Position numbers and translations under genes: made by a program
Shown here: in pieces, positions 18,310 through 27,400 of the stretch
How the letters are laid out: each line of letters opens with the position of its first letter
Position numbering within the stretch: the stretch's first letter is position 1
Assembly (NCBI GenBank): GCA_046351595.1
Contig: JAXLYE010000001.1
Span: 930,001-994,000 of the forward strand
From: JAXLYE01 sp046351595
GTDB lineage: Bacteria; Myxococcota_A; Polyangia; Palsa-1104; JAEUJZ01
Length of the DNA stretch: 64,000 nt
Reading direction: 5' to 3'
Notes under the pieces: model-generated
The model's database searches: none
What the model saw: the letters and a program-made list of their open reading frames with translations, nothing else
What the model was told of the DNA's origin: nothing

Positions 18310-21300
18310 CTAGCTGCCCGAGGCGATGCGGAACAGGTCCGCGCACTCGGGGCTGGTGGCGAAGCGCAGCAGGTCGTCGATCTGGCGCTCGGCGTCCGGG
18401 CCCTTCTTGCGCAGCGCCGCGACCGCGCTGGGCAGGCTGCCGCACAAAAGCAGGCCCGCGAAGTGGCTGGCCAGCACCAGCGCCTCGGAGATGCCGTCGA
18501 AGTCGAGCGACGCCTGTGCGCACTCCATGGCGTGCGGCAAGAGCAGCGGCTGCAGCTTGCTCGGGATCGCGCGCTTGAGCCGGCTGGCCTCGTTGACGAT
18601 GCGCTTCTCGGCGAACCCGAGCGGCGCGTAGTCCGGCACGAACTGCCGCACCATGCCGCCGACCAGCACGCCGAGATCGTCGGGCAACAGCCGCAGCGGC
18701 AGCACGAGCTGGCTCTGCAGGAGCTTCAGCAGCCCGCCCAGGTAGAAGCGCCGCTCGGCCTCGGACGCGCCGTCGACCAGGCTGTTCGACAGGACCAGGC
18801 CCGGGGTCTCCAGCGGCTCGATGAAGTACAGCGGCCGCGGCCGGCCGTCCTCGTCGCGCGCCTGCGCCGCGGTCAGGTACAGGTCGAACTCGCCGACGCC
18901 GAGATCCGCGGCGATGCGGTTGGCCAGGTCGCGCAGCGGGTGCCCGGTGCGCGGCAGCTTCTCGCGCTTGGGATCGACGCCGGTCGCCGCCAGCTTCTTG
19001 CTGTCGCTGCCGTACAGGCGGTCGAGCGGCTCCTGCGCGATCTTGAACAGCGCGCGGAAGCCCGGCGCCACCCGCTGCGGGAACAGGGCGTCGTCGAGCG
19101 CCGCGTCGCGCAGGCCCTCCTTGCGCGGCTCCTTGCGCGGCGGCAGCTGCTCGAGCTGCGCCTTGAGCTCGTCGGGGATGCCGGTGCCGAGCGCGATCAG
19201 CGCGCCCGCCGCCATGGCCGCCAGCTCCGAGCTCTTGCGCCAGACGAAGATCTGCAGGAGGCCCTGATAGATCGCGGGATCGCGCGGCCGCTCGCGCAGG
19301 AGCTGCCGGAAGCGCGACGCCGACAGGTCCAGGTGCAGCCGCAGCGACTGGTCGTCGCTCTGGCGCTCGTAGTAGCGCGCGAGCTCGCCGATCGCCACGA
19401 GCGCCATCGGATCGAGGTCGACCGCCGCGCGCAGCGCCTCGAGCGCGCCGCGCTTGTCGCCGGCCTCCTCCGACAGCGCCGCGATGCGCTTGTACAGCCC
19501 GATCTTCTTGGGCTTGTCGTCGGTGTACTTGACCAGGCGCTTGAGCAGCGGCAGCGCGCCCTGCTGCTGCCCCTGCGCGGTGAACAGGTCCGCGAGCTTG
19601 CCGAGCGCCAGCAGGTTCTGCGGCTGGATCTGCAGGACGCGCGTGTACTGCGCCACGGCCTGCTGCGCCTCCTTGAGGTGCTCGGCGTAGATCTCGCCGA
19701 GCAGGAGGTGCACCGCGAGCTGCTGCGCCGGTCGCTGCTCGAGCTCGGAGTAGCGCCCGAGCGGCTCCACCGCGTCGCTCCACTCGCGATCGTCGGCGTG
19801 CAGCTTGCCGAGGGTGTACAGCGCCGCGGCCTGGTTCGGCGCGAGCAGCAGCACCTTGCGCAGCTCCTGCTTGGCGCGCGCCCGCTCCGCCAGCGGCCCG
19901 GCGTACAGCTGCGCCAGCTCGACGCGCAGGCTGACCTCGTTGGGCACCGCGGTGCCGGCCTGCTCGGCCTGGCCGAGGCGCGACTCGATGAGCTGCACCA
20001 CGGCCCGCGCCTCGTCGGGGCTGGCGACACGCGAGTAGGTCGCGCGCAGGCGCTCGAAGGCCTCCTCGCGCGCCGGCAGCAGCTGGAGGCCCGCGGCGAA
20101 CGCCCGGCGCGCCCGCGCCACGTCCTTCAAGAGCTCCTGCGCCACCACGCCCGCGAGCATGTAGTGCAGGTAGCGGCCGTCGACGTCGCGCAGGTGCTCG
20201 GCGAGCGCCTCGGCGCTGTCGGCGACCGCGTCGAACTCGCGGTGCGCGATGGCGAAGTGCAAAAGCCCGCGCAGCGCCGGCAAGAGCGACGGCGACGCGC
20301 GCAGCGCCGAGCGGTAGGCGCGGATCACCTCGTCGGTCGAGCGCCCGAGCTGGGCGATGGCCTCGGCGGCGCGGGTGTGGAACAGGCCCGCGGACAGCGA
20401 CTCGGCGAGGGCCTCGCGGCCGTCCGGCGGCCCCAGCTCCGCCGCGTGGATCTGCCCGAGCTCGCCGACGCTCGTCGACAGCTCGGCGATGGGCCCGAGC
20501 TCGCCGCGCCGCAGCGCCGCCGCCAAAAGGTAGCGCAGCGCCGGCCGGCTGTGGCGGTCGCGGTAGAGCGCCAGGCGGAAGTCGTTCTCCATCTGGTTGG
20601 CGACGGTTGCCTCGTCGCTCTGGCCGCGCCAGGCGAGGCGCTGCCGCAGCCGCGCCCGGTCCTGGTGGATGTGCACCGCGAACGCCGTGTCCGTCGCGGT
20701 CAGGCCCATCTGCTCGTACAGATGGATCAGCTCGCCCCACTGCTCGCGCGCGATGTAGTGGCGCTCCAGGGCGCGCATGGCGCTGTGGTTGTTGGCGTCG
20801 AGGTTCAGCACCCCGCGGTAGGCGGCGATGATGGCCTCGCTGCGCGCCTGCGGATCGAGATCGAGCAGCGTCGCCAAGAGCGCCTGCCGCTCGTACGCCG
20901 CGACGCGCGTCGGCACGTCGCTCGCCTCCTTCAGCTCGGCCGCGGTCAGCCGCACCAGCTCGTCGAGGCGGCCGGCGCTCTGGTGGGCGCGGACCAGGCT
21001 GGCGCGCGCCACCGGGTGGCCAGGGCGGATCTCCAGCGCCTGGGTGTAGCGCTGCGCCGCGGCCGCCGGCTGCTTCTGCGCCTCGAGCAGCTCGCCCGAC
21101 AGCAGCAGCAGCGCGAAGCGCTGATCGGGATCCTGCTCGTGCACCGGGCGCCCGTCGAGCTGGCGCTCCATCAGCGGCAGCGCCGCGCCCGCCCGCCACG
21201 CCGTCACGAACAGCGCGTCCTCCAGGCCGAGCAGCGCCGGGTGCTCCTTGGCCAGGCCGCGCGCCTTTCGGTACGTCGCGAGCGCGCCCGCGGGATCCTG

Positions 21301-24300
21301 CAGCTCGTGCTCCTGCGTCGCCGCCAGCCGCAGCGCCCGCACTACCGCCTCGGGCCGATCCGCCGCACGCTCCAGCAGCACGCGCTCGGTCGTGGCCAGC
21401 GAGTGCGCCAGCATGCTGTGCGCCAGCGCCGCGGGCGGCGCCGTCAGCGCGCGCAGGTGCAGCCGCAGCCGCGCCGGTGCATGCTCGGGCAGCGCGGCGA
21501 GCGCGCGGCTCCAGCTGTCCTCCACCGGGCCGCCGTCGGGCGCCACCTTGGGATAGCCGGCCTCGAGCAGCGCGCCGCGCAGGTACCACAGCGCCGCCGC
21601 CCGCGCCGGCTCCTTCGTCGCCTCGGCCGTCGCCCGCAGCACCTCGGCGACCTGCTGGCACAGCGTCACGTCGGCCTTGCCGACAAGCTGCGGCGCCAGC
21701 TGCGCCAGGAAGGCGCGCGCCGACGGCAGCAGGCTCGGCGCGGTGCGCTCCGCCGGCCGCGGCACCAGGGTCTCTTCGACCAGCACGCGCGCCGCCTCTT
21801 CGGGGCGGCCGGCGCGCCACCACAGCGACGCCGCCTCCTCGCGGCCGAGCCGCCGCGCCACCTGCTCGTCGCCCTCGCCGATGTCGCCGCTGCTGCCGGC
21901 GCTGGCCGCGCGCGCGAGGACCGCCGCCGCCTCGCCCAGCTCACCGCCGGCGACCAGGAGTTCGACCAGCAGATCAAGGGCCGGCGGGTAGTCCGATCGC
22001 TGCGCCAGCGCCGCCCGCAGCTCGCCGATCGCCGCCGCGCGCCCCGTGCCCGCGGCGTCCTGTGCCGCGAGCAGCCGCGCCGCCAGCACGTGCGCGTGCG
22101 CCGCCTCGGCGCCGCCGGCCGCGCCCTGCTTCTGCCAGCTCGCGATCAGCTCGTCGCTGCGGCCGAGCGCGCGGCTGACCTGCTCGAGCAGCTGGGCGCT
22201 GCGCGCGTCGTAGCCGAGCTCCGTCGCCGCGGCGGCGTGCACCGCCTGCCCGAGCGTGGTCCGCGCCTCTTCCAGCCGACCGGCGCGCGTGTAGGCCTCG
22301 CCCGCCGTCGCCAGCGCCAGGCTGCGCAGGGTCTGATCGCGCGCCGCCTCCGCGCCGCGGACGTGGATCGCCGCGGCCTGCGCGAGCTCGCCGGCCCGCT
22401 CGTGCAGCGCCGCCAGATCGGCCAGCGCCGCCTCGTCCCCGTCTCGCGCCGCGGTCTCCAGCGCCGCGGCCCGCTCGGCCGCCGGCAGGTGCGCCGCGAT
22501 CTGGCGCCACAGCGCCGCCCGCAGCCCGCGCGGCAGGCTGGCCTGCGCCAGCGCCTGGTACGCCTTGAGCAGCGGCGCCGGCTCGTCCTTGCGCACCCGC
22601 AGCATGCGCGACGCGGCGCGCACCTGACCGAGCCCGGCGGCGAAGCGCCCGGCGCTGCCCAGCGCAAACACCGACTCGTAGCGCGCCACCGCCGCGGTGT
22701 CGCGACCCGCCAGCTCGTCGAGCCGCGCCCGCGCCACCAGCAGCGCCGCGCGCAGGGTGCCCGGCTCCTCGCACAGCTCGATCAGCCCGTCGAGCGCGAC
22801 CGCCAGCTCCATGCTCGCGTTCTGCGCCATCGCCACATCGCACAGGCCGAGCAGCGCCACCGTCGCTCCCGTCGCGGCGGCGCTCGACCCCTTGCCCGCC
22901 TGGCGCGCCGCGGTCAGCCCCGACTGGAACGAGCGCTGCGCCTCCGAGAGCAGGCCCTGCACCCGCAGGAGCTCGCTGTTCCACAGCCGCAGGCCGCGCT
23001 GCTCCTGCGCGCTGCTGCGATCGATCTCGCGCAGAAGGAGCGCCGCGGCCTCGTCGGGCTGCGCCATCGGCCCCGGCCATGCCAGGACGCGGCGGCTGCC
23101 GCGCAGCGCCGGCCGGGACTCGGACACAAGCTCCAGCGCGCTGCGGTAGCGCTCCTGGGCGTCACCGGGCTCGCGCAGCGCCTCGGCCTGCTGCGCCGCA
23201 GCGATGTACAGGCTCGCCGCGCGCTCCGGCTCGCGCGCCGCCCGCTGCCCGGCCTCGACGTCGAGCAGCGCCAAGAGCTGCCGCCGCGTCGAGGTGTCCA
23301 GCGCCGGCTGCGGCAGCGCCGCGGCCACCGGCGCCGGCAGCTGATCCGTCGCCGGCAGCGGCAGGCGCTGCGGCGTCAGCGGCGTGCCGGTGTTGCGCAG
23401 CGGCCGCGGCTGCGCCCCGGCCTGGATCGGGGCATCGCTCGCGGCCGACGGCGCCGAGATCTCGACCTCGATCGAGATCTGGGACGCAGCTGGCGCCGCC
23501 GCCTGGGCGGACTGCGGCAGCGACTGCGCTGACACGTGCGGGGTGCTCGGCATCGCCGCGGTCGGGACCACGATCTCGACCTGCGGCGTGGCGCCGCTCG
23601 CGGCCTCGGGGCTGACCGGCGTCACCGCCGCCTCGCTCGGGACGGACGGGCCCGCCGAGGTGGTGATCTCGATCTCGGGCTCGTTGTCGAGGTCCGCCGA
23701 CATCTCGCTCGGACGCAGCACGGCCGGCGCGACGGGCGGGACGTCCAGCGACGAGACATCGAGCCCCGGCGCCGGCAGCTTCAGGCCGGCGTCCAGCATC
23801 GGCGGCGGCGGCAGCGCGACGATGCCCGAGGGCTCGACGGGCGCTGGCGGCATCGGCGACGGCGTCGGCGCCGGCTGGCGCACGCTCGCCGTCGGCGCGG
23901 CGCTCGGGCTCGGCGGCGCCGCGAGCGGCAGCTCGATCCCGGCGTCGATGCCGTCGAGCAGCCCGACGAGCGGCTCCGCGGCCGGCGGGCTCGCCGCGGT
24001 CGCCGGGCTCGGGGCCTCGGCCGGGCGGCCGGCGTCGATCTCGACGTCGTACGAGTCATCGTCGCTGCTGAGCGAGCTCGGGGCGGCCGGCGGCGCGCCG
24101 AGCGCCACGGCCGGCGCCTCCTCGGGCAGCGCCGGCCGCAAGAGCTCGAGGCTGCGCTCGGCCGCGGTCTGCGCCGGCGGCGGCGGCAGCGGCGCTGCGT
24201 CGTCGGGGTTCACCGGCGGCGGGCTCGGACGCTCCTTGGCCGCGCTCAGAACGGGCGAGACCGGCGCCGGCCTGGGCGCGACGACCTTTCCCGGCAGCGA

Positions 24301-24459
24301 GCCGACGAGATCGTCGGGCACGTCGCTCTCGGACTGGAACGTCGGGTTCCAGTCGTCGAGCGCCTTGTCCCAGTCGAACTCGTCGTCGCTGAGCTTGAAG
24401 TCGTCGAGCGGCGAGGCGCTCGGGTTCGGCTTTTTACCGTCGTTATCCGCCGGAGCCAC
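18310..24459 (-). CDS. Giant TPR-repeat protein (2,049 residues)
   Basis: A very long TPR-like protein with no signal peptide. The first ~350 residues are acidic, Pro/Ser/Ala-rich and disordered, with short acidic motifs (DDFKLSDDEFDWDKALDDW). From about residue 380 to 1750 it is an all-helical array of degenerate TPRs such as AALYTLGKLHADDREWSDAVEPLGRYSELE. The last ~270 residues form a separate domain (FDLYLTAAQARDEDGRPRPLYFIEP, then RRFYLGGLLKLLQSQLVLPLRLLPDD) that has a counterpart in the neighbouring gene. The start is a GTG at 24459 with a perfect AGGAGG (24466-24471) overlapping the upstream stop, so the two genes are coupled. Function unknown; a scaffold role is inference. Confidence 0.85.
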   Translation of the reverse strand: MAPADNDGKKPNPSASPLDDFKLSDDEFDWDKALDDWNPTFQSESDVPDDLVGSLPGKVVAPRPAPVSPVLSAAKERPSPPPVNPDDAAPLPPPPAQTAAERSLELLRPALPEEAPAVALGAPPAAPSSLSSDDDSYDVEIDAGRPAEAPSPATAASPPAAEPLVGLLDGIDAGIELPLAAPPSPSAAPTASVRQPAPTPSPMPPAPVEPSGIVALPPPPMLDAGLKLPAPGLDVSSLDVPPVAPAVLRPSEMSADLDNEPEIEITTSAGPSVPSEAAVTPVSPEAASGATPQVEIVVPTAAMPSTPHVSAQSLPQSAQAAAPAASQISIEVEISAPSAASDAPIQAGAQPRPLRNTGTPLTPQRLPLPATDQLPAPVAAALPQPALDTSTRRQLLALLDVEAGQRAAREPERAASLYIAAAQQAEALREPGDAQERYRSALELVSESRPALRGSRRVLAWPGPMAQPDEAAALLLREIDRSSAQEQRGLRLWNSELLRVQGLLSEAQRSFQSGLTAARQAGKGSSAAATGATVALLGLCDVAMAQNASMELAVALDGLIELCEEPGTLRAALLVARARLDELAGRDTAAVARYESVFALGSAGRFAAGLGQVRAASRMLRVRKDEPAPLLKAYQALAQASLPRGLRAALWRQIAAHLPAAERAAALETAARDGDEAALADLAALHERAGELAQAAAIHVRGAEAARDQTLRSLALATAGEAYTRAGRLEEARTTLGQAVHAAAATELGYDARSAQLLEQVSRALGRSDELIASWQKQGAAGGAEAAHAHVLAARLLAAQDAAGTGRAAAIGELRAALAQRSDYPPALDLLVELLVAGGELGEAAAVLARAASAGSSGDIGEGDEQVARRLGREEAASLWWRAGRPEEAARVLVEETLVPRPAERTAPSLLPSARAFLAQLAPQLVGKADVTLCQQVAEVLRATAEATKEPARAAALWYLRGALLEAGYPKVAPDGGPVEDSWSRALAALPEHAPARLRLHLRALTAPPAALAHSMLAHSLATTERVLLERAADRPEAVVRALRLAATQEHELQDPAGALATYRKARGLAKEHPALLGLEDALFVTAWRAGAALPLMERQLDGRPVHEQDPDQRFALLLLSGELLEAQKQPAAAAQRYTQALEIRPGHPVARASLVRAHQSAGRLDELVRLTAAELKEASDVPTRVAAYERQALLATLLDLDPQARSEAIIAAYRGVLNLDANNHSAMRALERHYIAREQWGELIHLYEQMGLTATDTAFAVHIHQDRARLRQRLAWRGQSDEATVANQMENDFRLALYRDRHSRPALRYLLAAALRRGELGPIAELSTSVGELGQIHAAELGPPDGREALAESLSAGLFHTRAAEAIAQLGRSTDEVIRAYRSALRASPSLLPALRGLLHFAIAHREFDAVADSAEALAEHLRDVDGRYLHYMLAGVVAQELLKDVARARRAFAAGLQLLPAREEAFERLRATYSRVASPDEARAVVQLIESRLGQAEQAGTAVPNEVSLRVELAQLYAGPLAERARAKQELRKVLLLAPNQAAALYTLGKLHADDREWSDAVEPLGRYSELEQRPAQQLAVHLLLGEIYAEHLKEAQQAVAQYTRVLQIQPQNLLALGKLADLFTAQGQQQGALPLLKRLVKYTDDKPKKIGLYKRIAALSEEAGDKRGALEALRAAVDLDPMALVAIGELARYYERQSDDQSLRLHLDLSASRFRQLLRERPRDPAIYQGLLQIFVWRKSSELAAMAAGALIALGTGIPDELKAQLEQLPPRKEPRKEGLRDAALDDALFPQRVAPGFRALFKIAQEPLDRLYGSDSKKLAATGVDPKREKLPRTGHPLRDLANRIAADLGVGEFDLYLTAAQARDEDGRPRPLYFIEPLETPGLVLSNSLVDGASEAERRFYLGGLLKLLQSQLVLPLRLLPDDLGVLVGGMVRQFVPDYAPLGFAEKRIVNEASRLKRAIPSKLQPLLLPHAMECAQASLDFDGISEALVLASHFAGLLLCGSLPSAVAALRKKGPDAERQIDDLLRFATSPECADLFRIASGS

Positions 24460-24469
24460 GTCGATCCTC

Positions 24470-27400
24470 CTACTCACCAAGGCCCAGCTCGCGGCGCAAG
24501 AGCTGCAGCTCCGCCGAGACGCTGAAGGCGCAGAGCACGCGCCCGAGCCGCGACGCCTCTCCCTCTCCGTCAAGCTGCGCGCCCGTCTCTGCGAGCGCCG
24601 CCGCCAGATCACCACCGAGCGCCAGCGCCAACAGCGCCGCGCCCTGCCGCACCGCCTGCTGCCAGCCGCGCACGAACGCCTGCCCGTCTTCGCCGGACAG
24701 CACCGAGAGCCGCGGCACCATGGACTTCAGCGCGTTGCGCTCCTTGCGGCTGATGGCGCGATCGACGGCGCGCGTGCGCTCGTCGAGGCGACCCTTGATC
24801 TCGCTCGGCAGCGTCGGTCCCGGCGCCTGCACCAGCTGGCAGCAGGCGGCCAGGAACAGCAGCACGTCGTCTCCGTCGCTGTCCACCGGACCGAGGCGGT
24901 CGGGCAAGAGCGCCAGCCGCCGCGCCAGCCGGAAGTACAGCGCCGGCGGCAGCGACGAGAGCGGCACCGCGTAGGCGGCCCCGCAGACCAGGTTGCTGCC
25001 GGTGAGCAGGCAGGCCTCGCGCTCCTTGCCCTGGAACAGCACGTAGGGCAGCGTGCCGCTGCTCGAGCCCAGCCCGAAGCGCTGCGCCAGCTGGTCCACC
25101 CCGGACCACGCCGGCGGGACCTCCTTGCGGTTGAGCTGCTCGCGCGGGTGCAGGCCGAGCGTCGACAGCTCCGGCGACAGCACGCGCGAGGCGACCTCCC
25201 AGATCTCGGCCCAGACGTCGGTCAGCACGCCGCGCGCCTCGGGCCCGAAGGCGGCGCTGCGCAGCGGCGGACCGATGGAGCGCTGCGGCGCCTTGGGCGG
25301 CGGCGCGGCCGGCCTCGGGACCTTCTTGCCCAGCGCCTCGGAGACGGCAAAGTGCGCCTGCGCGGCCATGGCCTGGGCGTCCTTGCTGCCCTGCCAGCCG
25401 TAGATCTGCACCAGCGCCGCGAGCGCCGTGTCGGTAAGCTCGGCGTCGGGCCGGCCGAGCACCGCGGCCTGCTTGCGCGCTTCCTGCGCCGCGCGCGCCA
25501 GCGCCATCGTCGCCCGCGCCGCGTCACCGCCGTCCTTGGCCAGCTGCAGCAGCCGCTCCAGCGCCGGCAGCGAGGTCGGCGCCTCGCTCAGCACCTTCTC
25601 GACGCTGGCTGCCGCGGCCGGCCGCTCGCCGAGGTGGCGCTCCTGCGTGCTCGCGAGCTCCAGCAGCACCTCCTGGCGCACCGGCTGGAACGCCGCGCCC
25701 GGCGGCAGGCTGGCCTCGAGCTCACGCAGCGCCGTGGCCGCGGCCTGGTGCTGCCCGAGCTGCGTGCGCAGGCCGAAGAGCTGCCGCGCCAGCGCCACCT
25801 CGCCGGCCATCGCGTCGGGGGTCTCGGGCGGCTCGCCGCGCTGCGCCCGCTGCTTCTGGGTCAGCGCCAGCGCCTGCTCGGCGTGCCCGACGGCGCGCGC
25901 CGGATCGTGCGGGCCGAGCAGCTCGGCCACGGTCTGGTGCGCGGCCAGCTTCTCGATCGGGCTGGCGTCGAGCTGCAGGAACTGCTCGTAGTGGCGCACC
26001 GCGGCCTCGACGTCGCCGTGCTGGGCGTACAGCGCCGCCAGCTTGCGGTGCGACAGGCCGTGCCGCGGATCGATCTGCAACAGCGCGTGCAGGTCGGCGG
26101 CCGCGTCGGCAAGCTGGCCCGCGGCCTGGTGCAGCGCCGCGCGCTGGGCCAAAAGCTGCACCCGCAGCGCCGCCTCGCCCCGCGCCTCCGCCTCGCTCGC
26201 CGCCACCGGCTGCGCGAGCCAGAAGTTGAGCAGCTCGAGCAGCGGCCGCGGGTCGTTCTTCTCCTCGGCGTAGCGCTGCAAGAGGGTGTGGACGCGGCTG
26301 AACACCGTGCTGTCGTGCGGGCGGTGCGAGAGCGCCTCGCGCAGCGCCGCCGCCGCGCCGGTGCCGTCGCCCAGGCGGTCGAGGATCTTCGCCGCCTCGA
26401 TGTACAGGTCGGCCCGCGTCTCGGCGTCGGTGAGCTCGCCGGCCAGGCGCAGGGTGTAAAGAGCGTACGAAGTGAGGCGCGCCTTGGACTCGTCCGAGCG
26501 CGGCTCGCTGCGCAGCGGATCGAGCTCGACCTCCGTCGGCGCCGCCGCCTGCCGCAGGAGCAGCAGCGCGTGCACCGAGTGCGGCTCGAGCGCGAGCGCC
26601 CGGAGCGCCGCCTCGGCCGCGCCCTGGCAGCCGGCGCGCCGCGTCGCCTCGTCCGCCTCGACGGTGCGCATCAGGTGGATCTCGGCCTCGAGCAACAGGA
26701 ACGCCACCCGATCCGCGGCCTCGCCCTCGGGGCACAGCGCCTGCCGCGCCCGCACCAGCTTGAGGAGCTCGGCGCTGTCGTTCGCGCGCACCAGCTGCTC
26801 GCACAGCGCCGGGTCGAGCAGGAGGTCGCCGAGCGGCACCAGCACCTGCGGCACGTCACCGAGGACGCGGTAGGCCTGGAGCAGGCGGCGCGCGGCCTCG
26901 GCCTGCTGCAGCGGCTCGTCCTCGCTGAGCGCGCCGAGCAGGCCGGCGCGCAGCAGCATCTCGGCCGCCACGGTCTGCGGCTCGCCGCCGCCGCGCGCGA
27001 GCAGGCCCGTCGCCAGCTGCGCCAGCGCCGCGCCCTGCTGCTTGGCGTCTTCGCGGCGCTGCGCGAGCAGCACGCGCGTCAGCCCGAGCTGGGCCGCGGC
27101 CTCGGGGAACGCCGCCGCGGCCTCGCCACCGAGCGAGGCGAGCTCCCGGCTCACGCGGCCGAGCCGCGCCTCGGTACGCTCCAGCGACGAGCTGGTGGCC
27201 GTGGCGCTGCACGCGACGAGCGCGCCCGCCTCCTCGGCCAGGAGCGCCGCCACCGGCTGCGCCAGCGGCTCGTCGGGGTCCAGCGAGTCCGCGAGCGCGT
27301 CGTAGACCTCGCCGAGCCCGCCGTAGGACCGCTTCTGCATCTGCACACGCAGCCGCCCCAGCGCCGCGTGCGCCGCCGCCGCAGAGGGCAGCGGCACCGT